Below, in pieces: positions 36,547 through 45,314 of a stretch of DNA of 64,000 bases (positions are counted from its first letter, which is position 1; the number at the start of each line of letters is the position of its first letter). The position numbers were made by a program, and so were the translations under genes. The notes below the pieces were generated by a model. It saw nothing but the letters and a program-made list of their open reading frames with translations. It made no database searches and was not told the origin of the DNA. The stretch is from Gammaproteobacteria bacterium (lineage in GTDB: Bacteria; Pseudomonadota; Gammaproteobacteria; Enterobacterales; Kangiellaceae): positions 24,323-88,322 of the forward strand of contig JABXHY010000011.1 of NCBI GenBank assembly GCA_013373375.1, in the 5' to 3' direction.

Positions 36547-38469
36547 ATGCTAACAAGAAAAATAGTGTTTTGCGCTGCGATAATTAGCTTGATGGTTGGC
36601 TGCGATTCTGAGCGAGAAACATCAGGTGATCTTGTCGAAGAATCAAAGCAGGTAACCGAAAAAGAATCGGTTAATACAGCACCAGCATCTGAAGATATCT
36701 CACCGGAAAATGATGAGCAGCGGTTACTTGAACTTTACCGTAGTGCAAAAGAAACGCTGTTTGAATATCGAGCTATGTCTGCCACTCTTTATGGTCTGGG
36801 GCAAAAAGACACCGGTTATTATCATGCTAATCAGCTTGAGTCGTACTCTCCTGATTCAGAGCAACAACTTCGAGAGCGTTTAAGAGAGTTATCGAATAAC
36901 ATTTCTGCAATTGATACCAAAGGATTGGAACCAGACCTAATCGATTCACAAAAAGTGATGGCAAACATTACTCGATATTATGCAGGCGATGAAAGTTTTC
37001 CTGTTGGTTATATCGATACTTGGATGGGCCTTTCTCCATTTGTAATTAATCAAATAAATGGGCCTTTAATTGATACGCCAAGAACAATGGAAAGTGATCA
37101 ACCAGTCACTAACGAGCAACAAGCTTTAGATTATATTGGGCGTTTAGCGACTTTTGATCAATTCGCGCAGAGTATTGCAGATAAATTCAATGCTGATAAG
37201 AAACAAGGGTGGGTTCCTCCTAAAATTGTACTTCAAGGTGCGTTAAGGTACTTAAATAATTTCTTAAAAGCTAAACCTGAAAATCACTCATTACTCACCA
37301 GCTTTATTGATAAAGTTAATAAAGCACAAGATATTTCTCAAGACAAAAAGCAGGCGTTAATTGACGAAGCAAAACGACAAATGTCGACAGTTGTTTATCC
37401 TGCTTATCAAATGATTGCTGAGTTAACCGAAGCCTCAATTGATGGAGCACGAGAAGAACATGGAATTTGGGCGCAACCCAATGGTGTTGACTATTATCAA
37501 GACGCAATTCTGCAACTTGGTGATAGCGATATGACAGCGGACCAAATACATCAGGTCGGGCTAGATGAAGTTAAACGCATTACGACAGAAATGGATAAAA
37601 TATTAAAGCCGCTAGGTTACACGAAAGGCACGGCTGGTGCTCGCATGGCTCAGCTCAACTTAGAAGGTCGTTTTCTTTACGAAGACAGTGAGGCAGGACG
37701 AGCAGAGTTACTTGAAGATTTAAATAAGTATATTGAAGAAATGAACGTTGCTATGGCCGATATTTTTCGATCTAAGCCTCCTTATCGAGTTGAAGTCCGA
37801 GCGTTTCCAAAAGAAGTTCAAGATGGCGCTCCAGGTGGTCAGTATACCCCTCCAGCTGTGGATGGTTCCAAGCCAGGTATTTACTGGATTAATTTACGAG
37901 ACATGAAAGCAAATCCTAAGTTCGGTTTAAAAACCTTGACTTATCATGAAGCAAATCCAGGTCACCATTGGCAGGTGGCATTGAATTTGGCACAAGATGA
38001 CTTGCCTTTTCTGCGAAGAATCGCACCTTACAATGCTTATGTGGAAGGATGGGCTCTTTATTCGGAATTAGTCGCAAAAGAAATTGGTATGTACAAAGAC
38101 GATCCATTTGGCGATCTAGGGCGATTACAAGCCGAACTTTTTCGAGCAGTAAGACTCGTTGTCGATACCGGATTGCATCATAAAAAATGGACTCGCGAAC
38201 AAGCCATTGATTACATGGCTAAAACAACTGGTACGGCAAAGTCTGATGTTATTTCAGAGATTGAACGTTATATGGCCTGGCCTGGCCAGGCACTTGGTTA
38301 CAAATTAGGCATGCTAAAAATAGTGGCATTACGTGAAGAAGCTAAACAAGCACTTGGCGAGAAGTTTGATATTGCAGAGTTTCATGATTTAGTATTGCTT
38401 GGCGGTGCAGTGCCAATGAAAGTGCTCGATGGAAAAGTGAAACGATGGATTGAAAGTAAACAGTCTTAA
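36547..38469 (+). CDS. DUF885 family lipoprotein (probable metallopeptidase)
   Basis: The 640-residue lipoprotein has lipobox ISLMVGCD near residue 20, an acidic linker and a full-length DUF885 domain. The zinc-like motif is LTYHEANPGHHWQV, with downstream Glu in YVEGWALYSELVAKE. These features match gluzincin-type DUF885 proteins, thought to be peptidases. AGAGG precedes the ATG. A strong hairpin terminator lies 26 bases after the stop. Confidence 0.88.
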   Translation: MLTRKIVFCAAIISLMVGCDSERETSGDLVEESKQVTEKESVNTAPASEDISPENDEQRLLELYRSAKETLFEYRAMSATLYGLGQKDTGYYHANQLESYSPDSEQQLRERLRELSNNISAIDTKGLEPDLIDSQKVMANITRYYAGDESFPVGYIDTWMGLSPFVINQINGPLIDTPRTMESDQPVTNEQQALDYIGRLATFDQFAQSIADKFNADKKQGWVPPKIVLQGALRYLNNFLKAKPENHSLLTSFIDKVNKAQDISQDKKQALIDEAKRQMSTVVYPAYQMIAELTEASIDGAREEHGIWAQPNGVDYYQDAILQLGDSDMTADQIHQVGLDEVKRITTEMDKILKPLGYTKGTAGARMAQLNLEGRFLYEDSEAGRAELLEDLNKYIEEMNVAMADIFRSKPPYRVEVRAFPKEVQDGAPGGQYTPPAVDGSKPGIYWINLRDMKANPKFGLKTLTYHEANPGHHWQVALNLAQDDLPFLRRIAPYNAYVEGWALYSELVAKEIGMYKDDPFGDLGRLQAELFRAVRLVVDTGLHHKKWTREQAIDYMAKTTGTAKSDVISEIERYMAWPGQALGYKLGMLKIVALREEAKQALGEKFDIAEFHDLVLLGGAVPMKVLDGKVKRWIESKQS

Positions 38470-38494
38470 GTAATAAAGTTTCCTTCGGTTCAAC

Positions 38495-38528
38495 AAAAAA
38501 GAGGAGCAATTTATTGCTCCTCTTTTTG
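38495..38528. terminator. bidirectional terminator between DUF885 and GGDEF genes
   Basis: A 9-bp stem (GAGGAGCAA at 38501-38509, TTGCTCCTC at 38514-38522) has an A run before it and a T run after it. It therefore works for both convergent genes. Confidence 0.92.
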
Positions 38529-38565
38529 ATTTCCACTGTATCGTCGTACTTATACTTTGTAATAC

Positions 38566-39729
38566 TTAAAAATTTAATCGTTCAAAGTCAGCATCGCTAA
38601 TGGCTTGTTTATATTCTTGTTCATTTTCATCATAAGCGAAATGAACACAGCAATTTCTTCCATTTTTTTTTGCTTTATAAAGTGCAAGATCGGCCTGCTT
38701 GAATAACTCTTCCGGTAATCCTTCTTTAAACCGCCTAAGTTTACGAGAAACAGCTCCGATGCTGACAGTTATTTGAAGTTGCCCTTCCGAGTATTCGATA
38801 GGATTTGATTCGAGATTGGCACGCAGTCGTTCTGCTACGATTTTTGCGCCTACTAAATCAGTACCCGGTAATATTAAACTGAACTCCTCTCCACCATAAC
38901 GAGCACATACATCGGTTGCTCTCGGAAGTTGTTCTGTTAATAGTTTCGCAATTTGTTTTAAACACAAATCTCCCACGTCGTGACCAAACTTGTCATTAAC
39001 GTTCTTAAAATGATCACAGTCAATCAGAAGTATGGTTAATAACTCATGGTTTCGAGAAGTTAAGTGGCAATATTTATTAAGCTTTTCATCAAAGCTTCTT
39101 CTATTTTCTAATTGGGTCAATGGATCGGTTCGTGTTTGCTTTTTTAGCCTAAGTTCATTTTTCAACGAAAACCAGTAATCTTTATTTTGGCTTTTCACCA
39201 TTTGTACTATGTAGACTAGATAGACAATTAATAAAATGAATAAAAACCAATCGCCTATTATTGCTGTGCTGATGAGTGCGGGGGTGGCAATTGAAAATGT
39301 AAACCACATGGTTAGTTTAAAGTCAGGGGCGAAATTATAAATCCCACCGGGAACAATTCCTGCTGTTGTAAATGTCATTAATAGCGCGAAGGTGTTATTG
39401 TCGCTAGTCAGTGACAATGCAAATATACTTCCCCATAAAACGGTATGAGGGAGCAAAAGCCATCGCACCTGTAATAACCATAAGTTAGATGAGTCGTGTG
39501 AAATTTTTTTGATACGCTTTAAATGAATTGCTCTAATTACAGAAGTCAGCGCAAAAATTATATTAATGATAATAAAAAGCAATAAGTTGTCTTTGTGAAA
39601 CTCACTGCCTAATCCAACACAAAACCATAACACAGGATAAATGAACACACCGACTTTGATTCGCTGTGCCAAATCATTTGCGAGGCGAATTTGTATGGTT
39701 TTATTGTCGAGAGAAATTTCGTTTGTCAT
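38566..39729 (-). CDS. membrane-bound diguanylate cyclase (GGDEF)
   Basis: The 387-residue protein has about six N-terminal membrane segments (to about residue 180) and a C-terminal GGDEF domain. The active site is RYGGEEFSLILPG. The inhibitory I-site RATD lies exactly five residues before GGEEF, so product feedback is expected. LLIDCDHFKNVNDKFGHDVGD holds the first metal Asp. The input domain resembles MASE-type membrane sensors and its signal is unknown. It ends before the shared terminator and lies 11 bases downstream of the aldehyde dehydrogenase gene. Confidence 0.93.
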   Translation of the reverse strand: MTNEISLDNKTIQIRLANDLAQRIKVGVFIYPVLWFCVGLGSEFHKDNLLLFIIINIIFALTSVIRAIHLKRIKKISHDSSNLWLLQVRWLLLPHTVLWGSIFALSLTSDNNTFALLMTFTTAGIVPGGIYNFAPDFKLTMWFTFSIATPALISTAIIGDWFLFILLIVYLVYIVQMVKSQNKDYWFSLKNELRLKKQTRTDPLTQLENRRSFDEKLNKYCHLTSRNHELLTILLIDCDHFKNVNDKFGHDVGDLCLKQIAKLLTEQLPRATDVCARYGGEEFSLILPGTDLVGAKIVAERLRANLESNPIEYSEGQLQITVSIGAVSRKLRRFKEGLPEELFKQADLALYKAKKNGRNCCVHFAYDENEQEYKQAISDADFERLNF

Positions 39730-39740
39730 TTCTATGGTAA

Positions 39741-41183
39741 CTAATATTTAACGCAAACGTTTTTGGGTTCTGTAAAAAAGCGTAACGCTTCGAGACCGCC
39801 TTCTCGACCAACACCGGAAGCTTTTACACCGCCAAAAGGCGTTCTTAAGTCTCGTTGTAACCAACAGTTTATCCAGACAATCCCAAAGTCTAATTGTTTT
39901 GCCAAACGATGGCATCGACTTAAATTATTACTCCATACGGAAGTCGCTAACCCATATTCGGTTCCATTCGCTAATGAAACTGCTTCATCATCGTTATCAA
40001 AAGGTTGCAGGGTACAAACAGGCCCGAATATTTCTTCTTGGTTTGTACGGCATGATAAAGGTAAGCCTTCGATTACCGTTGGTGAGACAAAAAAGCCGGT
40101 TTCACATCGGCCTTTTAATGTTATACGTTCACCACCTGTCAATACTTGCCCGCCTTCTTTCTTGGCTAATTCGATGTAACTAAGAACTTTATCCATATGT
40201 GGTTGAGAAACTAGTGCACCATGTTGTGTAGAAAGTTCTAAAGGATCACCAATCTTGAGGTCTTCTACTTGTCTTAAAAATGCTTCCTTAAATTTTTCAT
40301 AGATTGGCCGTTCAATATAAATTCTTGAGCCACATAGGCAAATTTGCCCTTGGTTTGCGAAGGCCGATCGGACAACTTGGTTAACCGTGCTTTCAAAATC
40401 ACAGTCTGCAAAAACCAAAGTTGGATTTTTACCGCCTAATTCGAGTGATAGCTTTTTAAACATCGGAGCTGCAGTTGCAGCAAGCTTTTTGCCCGTTGCC
40501 GTGCCACCTGTAAAACTTATTGCTTTGATTTCAGGATGCTCAACAATTGCCTGACCAATATTGCCTCCGGACCCATGAAGGATATTAAGTACCCCTCTAG
40601 GTAAGCCAGCTTTTACACACAACTTACTAAATAAGAAGGCCGTCATTGGGGTTACCTCTGACGGTTTAGCAATAACAACATTTCCAGCTGCCAGTGCGGG
40701 AGCAATTTTCCATGTGAACAAATACAGTGGAAGATTCCAGGGAGAAATTGTACCGACGATTCCAATTGGATCTCTTAAAGTGTAATTGATCCCTTCGTTT
40801 CCCATGCTGTGACTTTCACTGGAAAATTGAGTTATGGCTTGAGCAAAAAAGCGGATATTGGCTGACGCCCTATAACTATCAACGGCTTTGGCAAGAGAAA
40901 TAGGTTTCCCGTTATCAATAGCTTCAGCTTTGGCAAGCTCATCGCTGGCATTTTCAACTTCATCAGCCAGTCGCGTTAGAATTCTAGCGCGATCTTCAAT
41001 TGACATTCCTGACCACTCAGGAAGCGCTTTTTTTGCTGCAGCAACCGCATGGCTTAAATCATCTCGGTTAGATTCGGGTATTTGCGAGTAAACGTTTCCA
41101 GTAGCAGGTTCAACGTTTTCTAAAAATTGCTGACTGCTTGGCGGGATCAGTTCGCCATCAATAAAGTTGTTTATAATTTGCAT
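39741..41183 (-). CDS. aldehyde dehydrogenase (ALDH8/muconic semialdehyde dehydrogenase-like)
   Basis: The 480-residue NAD(P)-dependent dehydrogenase has all family motifs. SPWNLPLYLFTWKIAPALAA is the cofactor region, with KLSLELGGKNP (catalytic Glu), FANQGQICLCGSR (catalytic Cys) and the EEIFGPVCTLQPF box. The overall pattern fits 2-hydroxy- or 2-aminomuconic semialdehyde dehydrogenases. It is 45 bases downstream of an SDR gene, so the two may act in one catabolic step. The exact substrate is not known. Confidence 0.85.
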   Translation of the reverse strand: MQIINNFIDGELIPPSSQQFLENVEPATGNVYSQIPESNRDDLSHAVAAAKKALPEWSGMSIEDRARILTRLADEVENASDELAKAEAIDNGKPISLAKAVDSYRASANIRFFAQAITQFSSESHSMGNEGINYTLRDPIGIVGTISPWNLPLYLFTWKIAPALAAGNVVIAKPSEVTPMTAFLFSKLCVKAGLPRGVLNILHGSGGNIGQAIVEHPEIKAISFTGGTATGKKLAATAAPMFKKLSLELGGKNPTLVFADCDFESTVNQVVRSAFANQGQICLCGSRIYIERPIYEKFKEAFLRQVEDLKIGDPLELSTQHGALVSQPHMDKVLSYIELAKKEGGQVLTGGERITLKGRCETGFFVSPTVIEGLPLSCRTNQEEIFGPVCTLQPFDNDDEAVSLANGTEYGLATSVWSNNLSRCHRLAKQLDFGIVWINCWLQRDLRTPFGGVKASGVGREGGLEALRFFTEPKNVCVKY

Positions 41184-41228
41184 ATAAATCCAATTATCGG
41201 TTTTGTTAAGAACCTACAGATTAATGAA

Positions 41229-42023
41229 TCATAAGCAGCCAGTGCGTCCACCGTCTACTGGTAAATTGGTGCCAGTAATATAAGCCGCCGCAGGAGAAGC
41301 TAAGAAGCCAACCGCATTGGCAAACTCTTCAGGTAGACCAAATCTTCTTAGTGGGATAATTGACTTTTCCATTTCGGTCACTTGCTCGAGAGTTTTGTCG
41401 AGCTTTTTAGCTTTATTAGCAATAATAGCATCTAGCCTAGCGGTTGCCGTTGCGCCGGGTAAAACATTGTTAACCGTAATGTCAAAAGGACCAAGCTCAT
41501 TGGCCAGGGTTTTCGCCCAATTAGCAACAGCACCTCTTACAGTATTCGACACACCTAAGTTGGGCAGCGGTTGTTTGACCGAAGTTGAAATGACGTTAAT
41601 GACTCGACCGAAATTCGATGACTTCATACCGGGCAGAAGCGCCTGAACCAGATTTTGATTATTGATTAAGTGCTGATTAAAAGCGGAAAGAAAAGCTTGT
41701 GAGTCAGATAAATGAGCCGGGCCTGGGGCAGGCCCACCTGTATTGTTAATTAATATTTGATATTGAAAGTTGACACTGCTTAGGTGTTGACTCACTACAT
41801 CGAGCACTTGGTCTGGCTTACTAAAATCCGCAGTCAGGCATAAATGTTTCTGTCCTTGCGATCCATCAAGCTCCGCTTTGACTTTCTCTAGAGCCTCTGC
41901 GTTCCTTGCGAACAAGGTGATGGATGCACCTTGCTTTGCTAGCTGAATAGCAATGGCTTTGCCGATACCCTGGCTACTACCACAAACGAGCGCGTGTTTA
42001 CCTTCGAGACTTAAGTTCATCAT
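41229..42023 (-). CDS. SDR family protein with non-canonical active site
   Basis: This 264-residue protein has a Rossmann fold with GSSQGIGKAIAIQLAK (dinucleotide loop), INNTGGPAP and the C-terminal PVDGGRTG. The catalytic Ser region is NVISTSVKQP, but the expected YxxxK reads SNTVRGAVANWAK, so the catalytic Tyr is missing. This is typical of the BKR_like_SDR_like subgroup (cd05344), which departs from the usual tetrad. It pairs with the aldehyde dehydrogenase downstream. A second ATG lies one codon after the first. Confidence 0.82.
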   Translation of the reverse strand: MMNLSLEGKHALVCGSSQGIGKAIAIQLAKQGASITLFARNAEALEKVKAELDGSQGQKHLCLTADFSKPDQVLDVVSQHLSSVNFQYQILINNTGGPAPGPAHLSDSQAFLSAFNQHLINNQNLVQALLPGMKSSNFGRVINVISTSVKQPLPNLGVSNTVRGAVANWAKTLANELGPFDITVNNVLPGATATARLDAIIANKAKKLDKTLEQVTEMEKSIIPLRRFGLPEEFANAVGFLASPAAAYITGTNLPVDGGRTGCL

Positions 42024-42324
42024 TTTTAGATTAAACCTTTTGGAATGAATTTCAGCTGCATTGTCTACGAATTAGGAATGAAGATCCAGTGAGCAGACCG
42101 AGGAGCGCATGGTTTGATCGAACTGAGAGTATTTCGGAATTTCAATTTGAGGCTGTTAATTTTTTACTGTGTTTAGCAATCAAATAATGCGGAGGTTGTC
42201 GATAACCAATTTAGAATAGATCAGGAGTTAGATAATTTCGGAGTTTGACCTTATGTTGCAGTTGTTAGGCGCCTCTAAACTAAAAGGCGCCTCGTATGAT
42301 TAAACTTTAAGAGGTCTGAAAGTT
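42024..42324. other. intergenic region between SDR and hemL genes
   Basis: No gene is seen. It holds the SDR promoter (reverse strand) and, near the hemL end, two copies of the palindrome AGGCGCCT (42267-42274 and 42285-42292) separated by 10 bases. These can pair into an 8-bp hairpin. No T run follows on either strand, so a simple terminator is uncertain. Confidence 0.4.
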
Positions 42325-43599
42325 TTATTTAAGTTGTCCGAAAGCTTTTTTGGCTGCGCTTAGAGTTTTATCTAATTCATTCTGTCCATGCGACTTGGAA
42401 ACAAAACCAGCCTCAAATGCCGAAGGTGCCAGGTAAACTCCTTGCTCTAACATTAAATGGAAGAAGTTTTTAAAGCGCTCGATATTTCCACTTGCAACCT
42501 GCGAATAAGAGGTTACTTTCTCGTCTTCAGTGAAGAAAAATCCGAACATACTTCCAATATGATTCGTTGTAAATGGAATACCTGCCTCATTCGCTAACTG
42601 TTGCATCTGCTCTGTTAATTGTTGCGTGAACTTGTAAATAGAGTCATGGAAGCCAGGTTGCTGCATCTTTTTAAGAGACATTAACCCTGCGCTCATTGCT
42701 ACCGGATTTCCGGAAAGGGTGCCGGCTTGATATACCGGACCTGCAGGAGCCAAGTGCTGCATAATGTCACGCTTTCCTCCGAAAGCTCCTACCGGCATGC
42801 CACCACCAATTACTTTACCAAGAGCGGTTAAGTCTGGGGTAACGTTATACAGTTGTTGTGCTGAACCTGGACCGACTCGAAAACCACACATGACTTCATC
42901 AAATATCAAAACCGCTTGGTATTGATCGCACAATTCTCGTAGGCCTTCCAGAAATCCTGGAATGGGTGGTATGCAATTCATATTACCTGCAATTGGCTCG
43001 AGAATTACCGTAGCGATATCGTCAGCATTAGCTTCCATTAATTGTTTCACGCTCTCGAGGTCGTTGAAAGTTGCTGTTAAGGTATGTTTTGCAAAATCAG
43101 CCGGTACTCCAGGCGAAGTTGGCTCTCCTAATGTGAGCATTCCGCTGCCAGCTTTTACCAAAAGACAATCTGCGTGGCCATGATAGCAACCTTCGAACTT
43201 TATGATTTTATTTTTACCGGTAAATCCTCTTGCCAGTCGAATGGCTGACATAGTGGCTTCGGTACCCGAGTTAACCATTCGTACCTGGTCCATTGATGGA
43301 ATCATTTCGCACACGGTTTTGGCCATTTCTATTTCGATCTCAGTTGGAGCGCCAAAACTTAGCCCATTTGCCGCAGCGTCTATTACAGCTTGACGAATGT
43401 CTGGATCATTATGCCCATGTATCATTGGACCCCAAGACAGAACATAGTCGATGTATTCTTTATCATTATTGTCATAAATAAACGCGCGATCCGCTCTTTT
43501 TATAAACACCGGTTCGCCACCGACACCGTTGAATGCTCTAACAGGTGAGTTAACACCGCCGGGAATGTATTGTTGTGCTGTTTGGTAAAGATTTGTCAT
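42325..43599 (-). CDS. hemL: glutamate-1-semialdehyde 2,1-aminomutase
   Basis: The 424-residue PLP enzyme makes 5-aminolevulinate in the C5 haem pathway. Signatures include the N-terminal [28 protein letters not shown] and [20 protein letters not shown] and the PLP Lys in [18 protein letters not shown] follow. It stands alone with its own 180-base upstream gap. Confidence 0.97.
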   Translation of the reverse strand: MTNLYQTAQQYIPGGVNSPVRAFNGVGGEPVFIKRADRAFIYDNNDKEYIDYVLSWGPMIHGHNDPDIRQAVIDAAANGLSFGAPTEIEIEMAKTVCEMIPSMDQVRMVNSGTEATMSAIRLARGFTGKNKIIKFEGCYHGHADCLLVKAGSGMLTLGEPTSPGVPADFAKHTLTATFNDLESVKQLMEANADDIATVILEPIAGNMNCIPPIPGFLEGLRELCDQYQAVLIFDEVMCGFRVGPGSAQQLYNVTPDLTALGKVIGGGMPVGAFGGKRDIMQHLAPAGPVYQAGTLSGNPVAMSAGLMSLKKMQQPGFHDSIYKFTQQLTEQMQQLANEAGIPFTTNHIGSMFGFFFTEDEKVTSYSQVASGNIERFKNFFHLMLEQGVYLAPSAFEAGFVSKSHGQNELDKTLSAAKKAFGQLK

Positions 43600-43779
43600 A
43601 AAGCTCTGATGTGTTTGAGTCGAGTAATTTAAATTCGAGTAAAGTTAACTGGTTAAGAGACTATTGTACTGATGATTGACGTTAAATCACACCTCACTTC
43701 AACTGCAATTAACGCAAGTAAATACCGAAATTTTGTAGTCTCTTCTATGTTTTAGGTTTAATTAGCAGGAAGCTAACGG

Positions 43780-44802
43780 TTATCCTCTTAAAGGGTCGAG
43801 GCCTGGGAACCAATTTACAGGACGCTCGTATTTTGATAGTTGATCTTCAACTCCTAAAATACAGGCGAATAGAGCCATTCTGACTAAAACACCATTGTCG
43901 GTTTGTCTGAATATCGCCAAACCTGGCTCCAAGTTTAAATCGTTATCTAGCTCATTTGCGTCGTTGCGCGAGTCCCTGGGTAAGGGGTGCATAATGACTG
44001 CGTTTGGCTGACAATGTTCGGAGTAAACTTGTTTGTTCAAGCGAAAGTAACCGCGATATCGATTAGCTTCGGCTTGTGTTGCAAAACGCTCTTCTTGAAT
44101 TCGAGTTTGGTAAATAATATTGGCTGACGGGAGGCCTTCGTCTAGTTTGTCGCTGACGACAACTTGGTGTCCAGCATTTTCTAAGATATCCACATATTGG
44201 GTAGGCATTGCTAGAGCCTGTGGTGACACTAACTGAACTTTAAGACCTCGGTATAATGAGAGCAACTGACAAAGCGAGTGAACGGTTCGGCCATGTTTAA
44301 GATCGCCAAGCATGGTTAAGCTCAATTCTTGGATATCTCTTCCTTGCCGTGATAATTCTTTTTGAATGGTAAATAAATCCAATAAAGCTTGTGTTGGGTG
44401 CTCATTTGGACCATCCCCACCATTGATTACTGGCACTCGGCTTCCTATCGCAAACTCTGCAACTGAGCCCGCATCTGGGTGGCGCATACAAATGATGTCG
44501 GAATACCCAGATAAAACTTGAGCTGTATCGTAAAGCGATTCACCTTTCGCCAGTGCGGAAGAGGATAGCCCTGTGGTTTCTCTAACTTCGCCACCGAGCA
44601 AATTAAAGGCGCAACCAAAGCTTACGCGAGTTCGAGTGCTGGGTTCAAAAAACATATTTCCTAAAATCGCGCCTTCTAATACTCGAGTTACTTTTTGTCG
44701 AGTTGCATAGGGCCGCATATTATCGGCTACCGCAAATAGTTCGTGAATCAGATCGAGAGAAAAGTCTTTTACCGAGAGTACGTGTTGGCCTTTAAGGATC
44801 AC
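43780..44802 (-). CDS. pyrB: aspartate carbamoyltransferase catalytic subunit
   Basis: The 340-residue enzyme joins carbamoyl phosphate and aspartate in pyrimidine synthesis. The carbamoyl phosphate loop is FFEPSTRTRVSF. The 80s loop lies in SSALAKGESLYDTAQ, followed by GPNEHPTQALLDL and HPLPRDSRNDANELD (240s loop). It is longer than E. coli PyrB by about 30 residues, and no pyrI follows. It is 81 bases downstream of hemJ. Confidence 0.95.
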   Translation of the reverse strand: MILKGQHVLSVKDFSLDLIHELFAVADNMRPYATRQKVTRVLEGAILGNMFFEPSTRTRVSFGCAFNLLGGEVRETTGLSSSALAKGESLYDTAQVLSGYSDIICMRHPDAGSVAEFAIGSRVPVINGGDGPNEHPTQALLDLFTIQKELSRQGRDIQELSLTMLGDLKHGRTVHSLCQLLSLYRGLKVQLVSPQALAMPTQYVDILENAGHQVVVSDKLDEGLPSANIIYQTRIQEERFATQAEANRYRGYFRLNKQVYSEHCQPNAVIMHPLPRDSRNDANELDNDLNLEPGLAIFRQTDNGVLVRMALFACILGVEDQLSKYERPVNWFPGLDPLRG

Positions 44803-44883
44803 TGAGTTTCCTTTAGTTCGAGCTGTGCTTTAAAACAATCTGCGTATTTTAAGGCGTTTTTAGTATCTTGTCTGCCGTTTTGC

Positions 44884-45306
44884 TTAACTCGGCTTCAATA
44901 CGACAAGCAAAACCATCGCAAACAACACTAAAACAGGAGCCTCGTTGAAGAAGCGAAAATAAATATGAGATTTATGACATAGGTTCTGTTCAAGTTGTTT
45001 GCGGTAAATACCACACCAGAAATGGTAGCCGACGAGAATTATCATTAACAGCATCTTAGCGTGAAACCATCCTGCTGCTTTTAAATAGTTCCACTGCAGA
45101 ATCGCTAACCAAATGCCAAAAAAAGCCGTTAAAAACAAAAACGGTGTGATAAATCGATAAAGTTTTCTGGCCATCAGGTTAAGGTGTTGTTTTACATCGT
45201 TGTTTTCGGTCAGCTGAATATTGACGAAGATCCTGGGCAGGTAAAATAACCCTGCGAACCAGGCAACCATGAAAATAATATGAAATGCTTTAACCCATAA
45301 ATACAT
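44884..45306 (-). CDS. hemJ: protoporphyrinogen oxidase HemJ
   Basis: This 140-residue protein has four membrane helices and the HemJ family pattern: conserved His in YLWVKAFHIIFMVAWFAGLFYLPR, then RKLYRFITPF and WFHAKMLLMIIL with the second His. FFNEAPVLVLFAMVLLVVLKP closes it. It oxidises protoporphyrinogen IX. It follows the ClC gene by 8 bases and lies close to hemL. Confidence 0.92.
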   Translation of the reverse strand: MYLWVKAFHIIFMVAWFAGLFYLPRIFVNIQLTENNDVKQHLNLMARKLYRFITPFLFLTAFFGIWLAILQWNYLKAAGWFHAKMLLMIILVGYHFWCGIYRKQLEQNLCHKSHIYFRFFNEAPVLVLFAMVLLVVLKPS

Positions 45307-45314
45307 AGGTGAAC

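Noticed and set aside
39763..40179. Long forward frame (138 codons) inside the aldehyde dehydrogenase gene
   Set aside because: It is antisense to conserved catalytic motifs and has no signature of its own.
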